Shown: one piece after another, positions 8,493 to 17,956 of the stretch
Numbering within the stretch: the stretch's first letter is position 1
Layout of the letters: every line of letters begins with the position of its first letter
DNA from: NCEH01 sp043195095
GTDB lineage: Bacteria > Pseudomonadota > Alphaproteobacteria > Rhizobiales > Xanthobacteraceae
DNA: 64,000 bases
NCBI RefSeq assembly: GCF_043195095.1
Contig: NZ_JBAFWN010000006.1
Direction: 5' to 3' (one strand)
Translations under genes and position numbers: made by a program
The notes under the pieces: generated by a model
What the model saw: only the letters and a program-made list of their open reading frames with translations
Database searches by the model: none
What the model was told of the DNA's origin: nothing

Positions 8493-8957
8493 TCAGGCCG
8501 CGTCGGATGCCGATGCGGCGGTGAGCAGCGTGTGGATCGAGCGGGCATCGCGTGACGCCCGCAGCTTTTCAGCGATATCCGGATCCCGCAGCATGCGCGC
8601 GACCCGGGCCAGGGCTTTCAGATGGTCCGCCCCTGCCGCTTCCGGCGCCAGGAGCAGGAACACCAGATCCACCGGCTCGCCGTCCAGGGCCTCGAAGTCG
8701 ATCGGCTTTTCCAGGCGCGCGAAGGCGCCGAACAGCTTGTCCAGCTTCGGCAGCTTCCCGTGCGGAATGGCAATGCCGCTGCCGACGCCGGTGGATCCGA
8801 GACGCTCGCGTTGCAGCAGCGTCTCGAATATCTCCCGGGCATCGCGATTGCTAAGAACCGCGGCATGCTGGGCAAGCTCCTGGAGAGCCTGCTTCTTGCT
8901 GCTCGCCCTCAAGGACGGGAAAACCGCATCGGGGGCGAGAAGATCGGCGAGAGGCAT
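8493..8957 (-). CDS. ptsN: PTS IIA-like nitrogen-regulatory protein PtsN (EIIA-Ntr)
   Basis: A 154-residue single-domain EIIA of the fructose/mannitol type. The phosphorylated His is His66 in GIAIPHGKL, and the fold motifs (ERLGSTGVGSGIAIPHG, PVDLVFLLLAPE, HLKALARVARMLRD) match EIIA-Ntr. It is phosphorylated by EI-Ntr/NPr and in its two states regulates potassium transport, carbon/nitrogen balance and other partners. It follows hpf on the same strand after 80 bases, the usual gene pair; the rpoN gene that often starts this cluster is absent. Confidence 0.93.
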   Translation of the reverse strand: MPLADLLAPDAVFPSLRASSKKQALQELAQHAAVLSNRDAREIFETLLQRERLGSTGVGSGIAIPHGKLPKLDKLFGAFARLEKPIDFEALDGEPVDLVFLLLAPEAAGADHLKALARVARMLRDPDIAEKLRASRDARSIHTLLTAASASDAA

Positions 8958-9037
8958 AGGTTGAAAATCCCTGGCGACTGGCGGCCGGGGTGGGCTCCGA
9001 GAACGCGGGGGACGCTATTCCCAAGCCCAGGTGCCGG

Positions 9038-9634
9038 TCAATGGGTTTCCTCAAGGGCGAAGGCCGAGGGATCGATCCAGCCCACATGACCGTCCGGCCT
9101 GCGGTAGACCACACTCATCCGCCCGTGGTTGGCATGTCGAAAGACAACCACGGATGCCCCGGTGATCTCAAGCTCAACCACCGCATCGCGCACCGAAAGG
9201 CTGCGCAGCTTGGTGACCTGCTCGGCGACGACGGTGGGGCTCCAGCCCTCGATTTCCTCGTCGGTCTCAATGTCGGGAGTGGACAGCACGTAGCTCTGGG
9301 CGCTCATATCCTCGCCCTTGAGATCGCCATTGCCGTGCCCGTGCTTGTCCTTGAGGCGCTGCTTGTAGCGGCGCAGCCGCTTCTCCACCTTGTCGACGGC
9401 GGCATCGGCGCAGGAATTCGCGTCATGCGCGTTTCCGTGGGCCTGAAGATTGACGCCGGAATCGAGGTGCAGCATGCACTCGGAGCGATATCCGGACCCA
9501 TCGCGGGCAACGGTGACATGGCCGGACCAGCCGCCGTCGAAATATTTCCCGATCACCTCGGAAATCCGGTCCGACAAGCGGGTCCGGAGGGCCTCTCCGA
9601 TGTCGATATTCTTACCCGAGACACGTAGAGCCAT
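9038..9634 (-). CDS. hpf: Long-form ribosome hibernation promoting factor
   Basis: A 198-residue protein with the N-terminal ribosome-binding domain (residues 1-100, beta-alpha fold starting MALRVSGKNIDIGEALR, basic helix KVEKRLRRYKQRLKDKHG), a linker, and the C-terminal dimerisation domain (VRDAVVELEITGASVVVFRH...VVYRRPDGHVGWIDP). The two-domain long form dimerises 70S ribosomes into inactive 100S particles in stationary phase. GAGGA precedes the ATG by 9 bases. It probably forms a transcript with ptsN downstream. Confidence 0.93.
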   Translation of the reverse strand: MALRVSGKNIDIGEALRTRLSDRISEVIGKYFDGGWSGHVTVARDGSGYRSECMLHLDSGVNLQAHGNAHDANSCADAAVDKVEKRLRRYKQRLKDKHGHGNGDLKGEDMSAQSYVLSTPDIETDEEIEGWSPTVVAEQVTKLRSLSVRDAVVELEITGASVVVFRHANHGRMSVVYRRPDGHVGWIDPSAFALEETH

Positions 9635-10004
9635 GCGATTTGATCCTCTTTGAGACGAGAGGCGAAGCGTTTCTCCACACCTTGTCTCTGTTCTTGCAAA
9701 CCGGCCGGCTTAACAGTGGTAGGAGCGCTTTAGCCAACTGTCAACGCTGCGCATTGCCTTGCAGGTTCCCCAGAGAAACACGGATTCCGGTCCCGCTTCA
9801 CGCCCGGCTGGCGCAAACCCTCGCCCGCCAACCTGTTTTGGCGCTTGCACCGAAGCGTCTGCGCCCACAGCTATTTGCCGCCTTCGGATCGAGGCCGGTG
9901 GAGCGCAGGGGCCGGCGGCGGCGCACCGAGTCGCTGGCCCGAACAGCAAAACACCCCCGGCAGGGACTGCCGAGGGTGTCGAAACGACGCCGGAGCGCGT
10001 GCAA
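9635..10004 (-). promoter_or_regulatory. Intergenic region with candidate hpf promoter
   Basis: This 370-bp gap has no credible gene. On the minus strand TTGACA (9744-9739) is followed 17 bases on by TACCAC (9721-9716), a moderate sigma-70-like pair that would start transcription about 80 bases before hpf. The distal end holds the typA terminator listed separately. Confidence 0.35.
9951..9979 (-). terminator. Rho-independent terminator of typA
   Basis: A 13-bp stem with one mismatch (ACACCC-CGGCAG / CTGCCG-GGGTGT) and 3-base loop is followed, reading the minus strand, by TTTTGCTGTT. It begins 25 bases after the typA stop and has the form of an intrinsic terminator. Confidence 0.75.
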
Positions 10005-11831
<1,827 letters not shown>

Positions 11832-11959
11832 AAGATTCTCAAACACCAAAACGCGGGCCCGATACCTCGGACCCGCTCCCGCGAATTTCGCGGTGCAAAA
11901 TACACATGCGCCCGGCTAAAGCAATCCAGGGCGTGGCGAAGGGTGTCTCCGGCGCGGCC

Positions 11960-12202
11960 TCAGCCCTGGCGCAGCTGGAACGCGCGCAGGATCTGTTCCG
12001 GGGTCATCACCGTGCCGTCGGGCTTGCGCAGCCAAGCCAATTCCCGGTTCGCCGGTGCCTGGGTGGCCGCGAAAGCGACCGCATCCTCCACGGTTTCGAA
12101 GCCATAGGGTTCCGGCCAGCGATCGGGTGCGTTCACCGAATGGGAACTGGACCAGTATTGCAGTTTCACGGGCTTTTCCGTGGCGTGCGTCGATGCGCTC
12201 AT
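11960..12202 (-). CDS. Small hypothetical protein, 80 residues
   Basis: An ATG at 12202 is preceded by GGAGG at 6 bases, a strong ribosome-binding site, which fixes the start; the longer frame upstream to 12448 is low-complexity. The protein (MSASTHATEKPVKLQYWSSS...) is soluble, with Trp/Tyr-rich N-terminal half, a helix FETVEDAVAFAATQ and a C-terminal TPEQILRAFQLRQG. It has no known domain that I recognise. It sits between typA and the ion channel gene and is probably a monocistron. Confidence 0.65.
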   Translation of the reverse strand: MSASTHATEKPVKLQYWSSSHSVNAPDRWPEPYGFETVEDAVAFAATQAPANRELAWLRKPDGTVMTPEQILRAFQLRQG

Positions 12203-12320
12203 TATGTGCCTCCAAAGCTTGCCCGAAAGCGCTGCGCGCCTGCGGCCATTCTTTCGGCCCCGCCTGCCTGTTCTCCCCACAGGGAGAAACGCTCCGCCGG
12301 CATCCGGGTTCCGCCCTCCC

Positions 12321-12356
12321 CTTTGCGCCCTCTTGCGCCCCCTTGCGCCCGCTTGC
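12321..12356. repeat. Tandem decamer repeat
   Basis: Three exact 8-base cores TTGCGCCC recur every 10 bases (12323, 12333, 12343), followed by a decayed fourth unit at 12353. It lies in the 214-bp gap before the channel gene and codes for nothing credible. Confidence 0.7.
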
Positions 12357-12416
12357 GGTTGCGGCCAATGAGAAAGCCAATTGGGCCGGCGCGGCCCGGC
12401 GGCAGCGGGCGCGGCA

Positions 12417-12914
12417 ATGCCAGGTGAACTTTTAATCGGCGTGTTCATCAGCCTGGTGAATGTCGCGCTTCAGGCGCTCGCGAGCGTGGCGCTGATCACC
12501 TCCATGCGGCGCCTGGCGCACGGGCGCAGCCTGAAGCGGCGCTATTTGATCCTGCAGGTGGGCATGGTGCTCACCGGCACCTTGCTCACCGCCACGCATC
12601 TCATCCAGGTGGGCGTGTGGGCGATCGCCTATGACCTTCTGGGCGCGGTCAAGGACGGCCGCGATGCTTATTATCTGGCATTCGTAAACTTCACCACACT
12701 CGGCTATGGCGACATCCTGCCGACGCCGGAATGGCGGCTGCTCGGCCCGGTGACGGCGGCCAACGGCATGCTGATGTTCGGCTGGTCCACGGCGATCCTG
12801 TTCGCCGTGCTCACCCGCATCACCGACATGCTGGGTTTCCTGAAGGACCCGGTCAGCCCACACGCTCCAGCAAAGCCTGCGCCGCCGCCGGCGCACGCAC
12901 CTTCGCCCCATTGA
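12417..12914 (+). CDS. Small K+-channel-like membrane protein (Ion_trans_2)
   Basis: A 165-residue protein with hydrophobic segments at about residues 4-30 and 42-72, a pore helix plus selectivity filter (VNFTTLGYGDIL, about residues 95-106) and a final membrane segment (120-145). TLGYGD is the classical potassium filter signature. The start at ATG 12417 (MPGELLIG) is chosen over the in-frame TTG at 12381; no strong ribosome-binding site is visible. The Pro/Ala-rich tail overlaps the 3' end of the opposite-strand DUF72 gene by 62 bases. A cation channel role is well supported; gating is unknown. Confidence 0.8.
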   Translation: MPGELLIGVFISLVNVALQALASVALITSMRRLAHGRSLKRRYLILQVGMVLTGTLLTATHLIQVGVWAIAYDLLGAVKDGRDAYYLAFVNFTTLGYGDILPTPEWRLLGPVTAANGMLMFGWSTAILFAVLTRITDMLGFLKDPVSPHAPAKPAPPPAHAPSPH

Positions 12915-13641
12915 TCATGTAGACGAAGACATCGCGCGCGCCCTTGGCGGGCGCCTTAGCGGCCAAAGCCTTCAGATCCTTGGGCACCTTGCCCTCCGCC
13001 CAGCTCTTGGCGCGTGCCGCCCAATGGTCGAGGGCTTTCGGCTCATAGCCGGTCTCGACCTCCTCGCGCGCATCCTGGAGGCGCGCATAGACGAAATCGG
13101 CGGTGATGTCGGGAATGGCCGGATAGCCCGGCTTGTCGGCATAGATGATCGCCACCTTGTGCTTGGTCGCCAGTGCAATGAAATCCGCCGTGCAGAAGCT
13201 CTCGTGGCGCACTTCCACCGCATGGCGCAGCTTCACCCCGTCGACGCTTTCCGGAAGCAGGGCGAGGAACGCACCGAAATCATCGGGGTCGAAGACTTTC
13301 GTGGGCGCGAACTGCCAATTGATGGGACCGAGCTTCTCGCCCATCTCGGCGATGCCGCCCTCGACGAAGCGCGCGACGCTCTCGCCCGCCTCCGCCAGGA
13401 TGCGCCGATGGGTGCAAAAACGCGTCGCCTTCAGCGCGAAGACGAAGCCCTCCGGCACCTGGTCCGCCCAGCTCTTGTACGTCTTCGCCGTCTGCCCGCG
13501 ATAGAAGGTGCCGTTGATCTCGATCGAGGTGACGGCCCGGCTGGCGAACTCCAGTTCCTTGGCTTGCTTGAGCCCCTCGGGGAAAAACGTGCCCCGCCAG
13601 GGTTCGAACGTCCATCCCCCGATGCCGACGCGAATGGCCAT
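12853..13641 (-). CDS. DUF72 domain protein
   Basis: A 262-residue member of the DUF72 (YecE-like) TIM-barrel family: RVGIGGWTFEPWRGTFFPEG at the N-terminus, SIEINGTFYR, FALKATRF.THRR, LGPINWQFAP, AVEVRHESF, and a late VFVYMINGAK. AAGGA precedes the ATG. No enzymatic activity is established for the family. Its last 62 bases are antisense to the end of the ion-channel gene, so the pair shares a tail-to-tail overlap. The Lrp regulator gene is 16 bases upstream on the same strand and may be co-transcribed with it. Confidence 0.88.
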   Translation of the reverse strand: MAIRVGIGGWTFEPWRGTFFPEGLKQAKELEFASRAVTSIEINGTFYRGQTAKTYKSWADQVPEGFVFALKATRFCTHRRILAEAGESVARFVEGGIAEMGEKLGPINWQFAPTKVFDPDDFGAFLALLPESVDGVKLRHAVEVRHESFCTADFIALATKHKVAIIYADKPGYPAIPDITADFVYARLQDAREEVETGYEPKALDHWAARAKSWAEGKVPKDLKALAAKAPAKGARDVFVYMINGAKVRAPAAAQALLERVG

Positions 13642-13657
13642 GACGCGTTCCTTCTCT

Positions 13658-14113
13658 TCACACCAATGGCAGGACGTTGGAATACTTCACCTGTTCCAGG
13701 GCGAAGGACGATTCGATGGAGGCGATGCCTTCGACCCGGGTGAGCTTCTGCTTCAGAAAGCGTTCATAGGATTCCAGATCGGCCACCACCACCCGTAAAA
13801 GGTAATCGCGCTGGCCGGTCATGAGATAGCATTCCAGCACCTCCGGCCAATGGCGGATGGCGGCGGCGAACGCGTCGAGCGCATCCTCGCGCTGGCGCTC
13901 CAGCTTGATCGAGACGAACACGCTCACCGGCAGGCCGACGGCGCGCTGGTCCAGCACCGCCACATAGCGCGTGATCAGCCCCTCGTCCTCCAGATGCCGC
14001 ACGCGCCGCAGGCACGGCGAGGGCGACAGCCCCACCCGCGCCGCAAGTTCGGCGATGGTGATGCGCCCGTCTTCCTGGAGGGCGGAAAGGATCTTGCGAT
14101 CGAGCAGGTCCAT
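13658..14113 (-). CDS. Lrp/AsnC family transcriptional regulator
   Basis: A 151-residue regulator with an N-terminal winged helix-turn-helix (LDRKILSALQEDGRITIAELAARVGLSPSPCLRRVRHLE) and a C-terminal RAM ligand-binding domain (LECYLMTGQRDYLLRVVVADLESYERF). Such proteins form dimers to octamers and respond to amino acids or related small molecules. It is divergent from the pyruvate-dehydrogenase-E1-like gene with 152 bases between the starts, so that gene is the first target to consider, together with itself and DUF72 downstream. Confidence 0.92.
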   Translation of the reverse strand: MDLLDRKILSALQEDGRITIAELAARVGLSPSPCLRRVRHLEDEGLITRYVAVLDQRAVGLPVSVFVSIKLERQREDALDAFAAAIRHWPEVLECYLMTGQRDYLLRVVVADLESYERFLKQKLTRVEGIASIESSFALEQVKYSNVLPLV

Positions 14114-14265
14114 AAGCGCATGTTTCGTGCGTGGGAAGGCATTAAACCGGCAGAATACGCTAAACGCGGCCCCACGCGAGCCTCAAATAGGCGATTTTCA
14201 CCGCTGATCGCGGGATACTCTTAAGTCCTGGCTCCGCCGGTGCGGCGGCCCGAGGAGATGATGCC

Positions 14266-16668
14266 ATGACCCAGGCCCGCGACGCGACAGACCTCGCCAT
14301 CCTGGCCGAGCTGGAGCGCAAGGTGCTCTGGCTCGCCAGCTGGACCATCCACAACGCCAACCACCTGCGGCCGAGCGAAGACGGGCTGAAGGTGGGCGGC
14401 CACCAGGCGTCCTCCGCCTCGCTCGCCACCATCCTCACGGCGCTCTATTTCCGCGTGCTGCGGCCGCAGGACCGCGTCGCGGTGAAGCCGCACGCGAGCC
14501 CGGTGTTCCACGCCATCCAATATCTGCTGGGCCACCAGACCCGCGAGAAGCTGGAAGCCTTTCGCGCGTTCAAGGGCGCGCAATCCTACCCCTCCCGCAC
14601 CAAGGACGTCGACGACGTGGATTTCTCCACCGGCTCTGTCGGCCTCGGCGTGGCGCAGACGCTGTTCGCCTCCATCGCGCAGGATTATGTGCGCGCCCAC
14701 GGCTTTGCGCCGGAACGTCCGGAAGGCCGCATGATCGCTTTGGTCGGCGATGCGGAACTGGACGAGGGCAATGTCTTCGAAGCCCTGCTGGAGGGCTGGA
14801 AGCACGACGTGCGCAACACCTGGTGGGTGGTGGATTACAACCGCCAGAGCCTGGATGCCGTGGTGCGCGAAGGGCTGTACGAACGCTTCGTCGGCATCTT
14901 TGAGGCCATGGGCTGGCAGGTGGTGATCCTGAAGTACGGCTCGCTGCAGCAGGCCGCCTTCGCCGAGCCCGGCGGCGCGGCGCTCAAGGCCTGGATCGAC
15001 ACCTGCCCGAATTCGGAATATTCCGCCCTCACCTTCCAGGGCGGCGCCTCCTGGCGCAAGCGGCTGATGGACGATCTCGGCGACCAGGGCGAGGTTTCCG
15101 CCCTCATCGCGCGCCGCTCGGATGCCGAGCTTTCCGCCCTGATGACCAATCTCGGCGGCCACGATTTGCCGAGCATCATCTCCGCGTTCGAGAGCATCGA
15201 CCACGACAAGCCGGTCTGCTTCCTCTGCTACACGGTGAAGGGCTTCGGCCTGCCGCTCGCGGGGCACAAGGACAATCATGCCGGCCTCATGACCACCGCC
15301 CAGATGGATGTGCTGCGCGGCGCCATGAAGATCCGCGCCGGGCATGAGTGGGACCTGTTCGAGGGGCTCGCGACGCCGCCCGCGGTGCTCGACGCCTTCC
15401 TGAAGAAGGTCCCGTTCGCAAAGGAAGGCACGCGCCGCTTCACCGCGCCCGCGCTGCCGGTGCCGGCGCTCGCGACCCCGCCCAATCCCACCCTCTCCAC
15501 CCAGGCGGGCTTCGGGCTGATCCTCCAGGAGCTGGCGCGCGGCGACAGCGATCTGGCGGCGCGCATCGTCACCACCTCGCCGGATGTGACGGTCTCCACC
15601 AATCTCGGCCCGTGGGTGAACCGGCGCGGCCTGTTCGCCGAGCGCGAACTCTCCGACGTGTTCAAGCGCGAGCGCATTCCCTCCACCTTCAATTGGGAGT
15701 TCTCGCCCAAGGGCCAGCATCTGGAACTGGGCATCGCCGAGATGAACCTGTTCCTGGCGCTCTCCGCGCTCGGGCTTTCCCATTCGCTGTTCGGCGCGCG
15801 GCTGATCCCGGTCGGCACGCTGTACGATCCCTTCATCTGCCGCGGGCTCGATGCGCTGAACTATGCCTGCTACCAGGACGCTCGCTTCATCCTCGTCGCC
15901 ACGCCTTCAGGCGTGACGCTGGCGCCGGAAGGCGGCGCCCACCAGTCGATCTCCACGCCGCTGATCGGCATGGCGCAGGACGGACTGGTGGCGTTCGAGC
16001 CGTGCTTCGTGGACGAGCTGGCGGTGCTGATGGGCTTTGCCTTCGACTATGTGCAGCGCGACGGCACGGGCGCCGACGACGAGCGCAACTGGCTGCGCGA
16101 CGAGACCGGCGGCTCGGTCTATTTCCGCCTCTCCACCCGCCCGCTGGAGCAGCCGAAGCGCACCCTCACCGAAACCCAGAAGCGCCACATGGTGGACGGT
16201 GCCTATTGGCTGCGCGAGCCCGGCCCCAATTGCGACGTGGTGATCGCCGTGCAAGGTGCCGTGACGCCAGAAGCCATCGAGGCCGTGGGCCTGATCGCCG
16301 AGGACCGGCGCGATGTGGGCCTGCTCGCCGTCACCTCCGCCGACCGGCTGAACGCGGCCTGGACGGCGGCGGCCCGCGCGCGGGAAAGGGGCCTGGTGCA
16401 CGCACAGAGCCACGTGGAACGCCTGCTCGCTCCCCTGCCGCGCCATTGCGGGCTGGTGACCGTGCTGGACGGCCATCCCGCAACGCTGGGCTGGCTCGGC
16501 TCGGTGCATGGCCACCGGGTGCGGACACTGGGCGTGGAGCATTTCGGGCAGACCGGCACCATCGCCGATCTCTATCGGGCCCACGGCATCGACAGCGCGG
16601 CGATCGCCGCCGCGGCGCAGGCGGTCGCGCCCGGCCGGCCGCTGCGCCACCTCAAGGCCCTCGGCTGA
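14266..16668 (+). CDS. Transketolase-family protein resembling homodimeric pyruvate dehydrogenase E1
   Basis: An 800-residue thiamine-diphosphate enzyme with the three-domain transketolase layout: N-terminal cofactor domain, pyrimidine-binding domain (about 470-640) and C-terminal domain. The cofactor motif is GDAELDEGN at residues 161-169, ending VVDYN about 30 residues later; Ala stands where most enzymes have the second Gly of GDG. HNAN, KVGGHQASS and WEFSPKGQHLELGIAEMN are typical of the AceE-like branch, which is shorter here than E. coli AceE (about 890). GAGGAG precedes the ATG by 8 bases. No E2 or E3 gene is nearby, so the acyl acceptor is unknown. The divergent Lrp gene probably regulates it. 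Confidence 0.82.
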   Translation: MTQARDATDLAILAELERKVLWLASWTIHNANHLRPSEDGLKVGGHQASSASLATILTALYFRVLRPQDRVAVKPHASPVFHAIQYLLGHQTREKLEAFRAFKGAQSYPSRTKDVDDVDFSTGSVGLGVAQTLFASIAQDYVRAHGFAPERPEGRMIALVGDAELDEGNVFEALLEGWKHDVRNTWWVVDYNRQSLDAVVREGLYERFVGIFEAMGWQVVILKYGSLQQAAFAEPGGAALKAWIDTCPNSEYSALTFQGGASWRKRLMDDLGDQGEVSALIARRSDAELSALMTNLGGHDLPSIISAFESIDHDKPVCFLCYTVKGFGLPLAGHKDNHAGLMTTAQMDVLRGAMKIRAGHEWDLFEGLATPPAVLDAFLKKVPFAKEGTRRFTAPALPVPALATPPNPTLSTQAGFGLILQELARGDSDLAARIVTTSPDVTVSTNLGPWVNRRGLFAERELSDVFKRERIPSTFNWEFSPKGQHLELGIAEMNLFLALSALGLSHSLFGARLIPVGTLYDPFICRGLDALNYACYQDARFILVATPSGVTLAPEGGAHQSISTPLIGMAQDGLVAFEPCFVDELAVLMGFAFDYVQRDGTGADDERNWLRDETGGSVYFRLSTRPLEQPKRTLTETQKRHMVDGAYWLREPGPNCDVVIAVQGAVTPEAIEAVGLIAEDRRDVGLLAVTSADRLNAAWTAAARARERGLVHAQSHVERLLAPLPRHCGLVTVLDGHPATLGWLGSVHGHRVRTLGVEHFGQTGTIADLYRAHGIDSAAIAAAAQAVAPGRPLRHLKALG

Positions 16669-16689
16669 ACGACATTCGGCTGCGCCACA

Positions 16690-16779
16690 GACCCTTTGGC
16701 CGCAAACCCCTTGGCGCCCAACCCTTTGGCACCAAGGTTTTTGGCACCAAGGCTTTTGGCTGCACGCCATCTGGCCCAA
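16690..16779. repeat. Six tandem 15-bp units
   Basis: Six degenerate copies of a 15-base unit (model AACCCTTTGGCACCA) run without gaps from 16690 to 16779 between the transketolase-like gene and the OhrR-type gene. Because 15 is a multiple of 3, they read as pentapeptide-like repeats in open frames (PFGTK type in one, NPLAP type in another), but no start or ribosome-binding site supports translation. A related-looking array lies at 37201-37289. Confidence 0.75.
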
Positions 16780-16800
16780 GCGTTGGCGTGGGCCAGATGG
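16767..16800. terminator. Hairpin between convergent genes
   Basis: A perfect 12-bp inverted repeat (CCATCTGGCCCA / TGGGCCAGATGG) with a 10-base loop closes the repeat array between the converging transketolase-like and ohrR-like genes. No T-run is present. Confidence 0.5.
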
Positions 16801-16842
16801 TGGGGTGTCCAAGCGCTGCCCTCAGCTAAGGGCGCCGCGGGC

Positions 16843-17301
16843 TCAGTTTCGATCCGCCGACGATCCCTCATAATGGTCCAAGGCGGCGCGCAGGGCGACG
16901 ATTTCGGCCTGGAGGCGAATCAAGTCCTCGATGCTCTTGCCGGTCGCCGCGAAGACGCAGCTGGGGACATCCCTGGCCTGCGCCTGGAGCGCGCGTCCCT
17001 GCGCGGTGAGATGGATGCGCACCTGCCGCTCATCGCGGCTGTCGCGTTCCCGCCGCACATGGCCGGCGGCTTCCAGGCGCTTCAACAGCGGCGTCAGCGT
17101 GCTGGATTCCAGAAACAGGCTCTCGCCGATCTGGCCCACTGTCTGGCCATCCCGCTCCCAGAGCGCGACCATAACCAGATATTGCGGATAGGTGATGCCC
17201 AGCCGATCCAGGATCGGCTTGTAGACACGGTTGAACGCGTGCCCCGTGGAATAGACGGCGAAGCATAGCAAGTCGCCGAGCTTCAATTGATCTTGGTCCA
17301 T
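16843..17301 (-). CDS. MarR-family regulator of OhrR type
   Basis: A 152-residue winged-helix repressor. LKLGDLLCFAVYSTGHAFNRVYKP carries the reactive Cys13 in the OhrR context, YPQYLVMVALWE and the recognition helix SSTLTPLLKRLEAAG follow, with the wing RDSRDERQVRIHLT. A second Cys at 115 would fit the two-Cys group that forms an intersubunit disulfide on organic peroxide exposure. The start at 17301 is set by GAGGG six bases upstream; the longer frame to 17439 lacks one. No ohr peroxidase gene is adjacent, so its target is elsewhere or differs. Confidence 0.85.
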   Translation of the reverse strand: MDQDQLKLGDLLCFAVYSTGHAFNRVYKPILDRLGITYPQYLVMVALWERDGQTVGQIGESLFLESSTLTPLLKRLEAAGHVRRERDSRDERQVRIHLTAQGRALQAQARDVPSCVFAATGKSIEDLIRLQAEIVALRAALDHYEGSSADRN

Positions 17302-17410
17302 GACCGGCCCTCGCAGGGCGCCCGCGCCCTTAAGGCACCGCCCCAGACTCCACATTAAATCGCACGCGATATAATGGCAAGCGATGCGCAGCCGGCTGAG
17401 TTTTGATCGC

Positions 17411-17470
17411 TTGACAAGCTTTTTCCCCGTCTGTACCAATCAGTACATTAAATACCAATCGGTACAGGAG
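17411..17470 (+). promoter_or_regulatory. Promoter with twin operators before DUF1348-tetR
   Basis: TTGACA (17411-17416) is followed 17 bases later by a -10 region embedded in the first of two near-identical elements, TACCAATCAGTAC (17434-17446) and TACCAATCGGTAC (17453-17465), spaced 19 bases apart. The second abuts the ribosome-binding site CAGGAG (17465-17470). This is the arrangement of a TetR-type repressor covering its own promoter; the tetR gene is the second gene of the operon. Confidence 0.7.
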
Positions 17471-17476
17471 CTTTTC

Positions 17477-17956
17477 ATGTCCGACGCGCCCGAACCCCGT
17501 CCTCCCTTTCCGCCCTTCACGTTCGAGACCGCCGCCAAGAAGGCGCGCGGCGCTGAGGATGCCTGGAACTCCCAGGATCCGGTGCGCGTCTCGCTCGCCT
17601 ATACGCCCGACAGCGTGTGGCGGAACCGCTCCGAATTCTTCACCGGCCGGCCCTCGATCGTCGAGTTCCTCACCCGCAAGTGGCAGAAGGAGCAGGACTA
17701 CCGGCTAATCAAGGAATTGTGGGCGTTCCACGAGAACCGCATCGCCGTGCGCTTCCAATACGAGTGGCGCGACGCCACCGACCAATGGTATCGCGCCTAT
17801 GGCAATGAGAATTGGGAGTTCGACGCGAACGGCCTCATGCGGTGGCGACAGGCCAGCATCAATGATGTGAAGATCGCCGCTTCCGAGCGCAAATTCCTGT
17901 GGCCGCAGGGTCCCCGCCCGGCGGATTATCCCGGCCTCACCGAACTTGGACTGTAA
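17477..17956 (+). CDS. DUF1348 (NTF2/SnoaL-like) protein
   Basis: A 159-residue protein of the DUF1348 group, a compact NTF2-like cone fold: PFTFETAAKKARGAEDAWNSQDP, VSLAYTPDSVWRNR, FFTGRPSIVEFLTRKW, IAVRFQYEWRD, YGNENWEFDANGLMRWRQASINDV. The start at 17477 has CAGGAG at 6 bases. Its stop overlaps the ATG of the tetR gene by one base, so the two are translationally coupled. The family's reaction is unknown; control by a TetR repressor suggests a response to a toxic or xenobiotic small molecule. Confidence 0.88.
   Translation: MSDAPEPRPPFPPFTFETAAKKARGAEDAWNSQDPVRVSLAYTPDSVWRNRSEFFTGRPSIVEFLTRKWQKEQDYRLIKELWAFHENRIAVRFQYEWRDATDQWYRAYGNENWEFDANGLMRWRQASINDVKIAASERKFLWPQGPRPADYPGLTELGL

Noticed and set aside
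16400..16420. CACGTG core followed by GAAC, resembling half of a parS site
   Set aside because: Only the right half matches the consensus and it lies inside a coding sequence; the site at 48871 is the only full match.
15348..16829. Frame ending in PFG-type pentapeptides as a real repeat protein
   Set aside because: It overlaps the transketolase-like gene out of frame for most of its length and has no start signal near the repeats.
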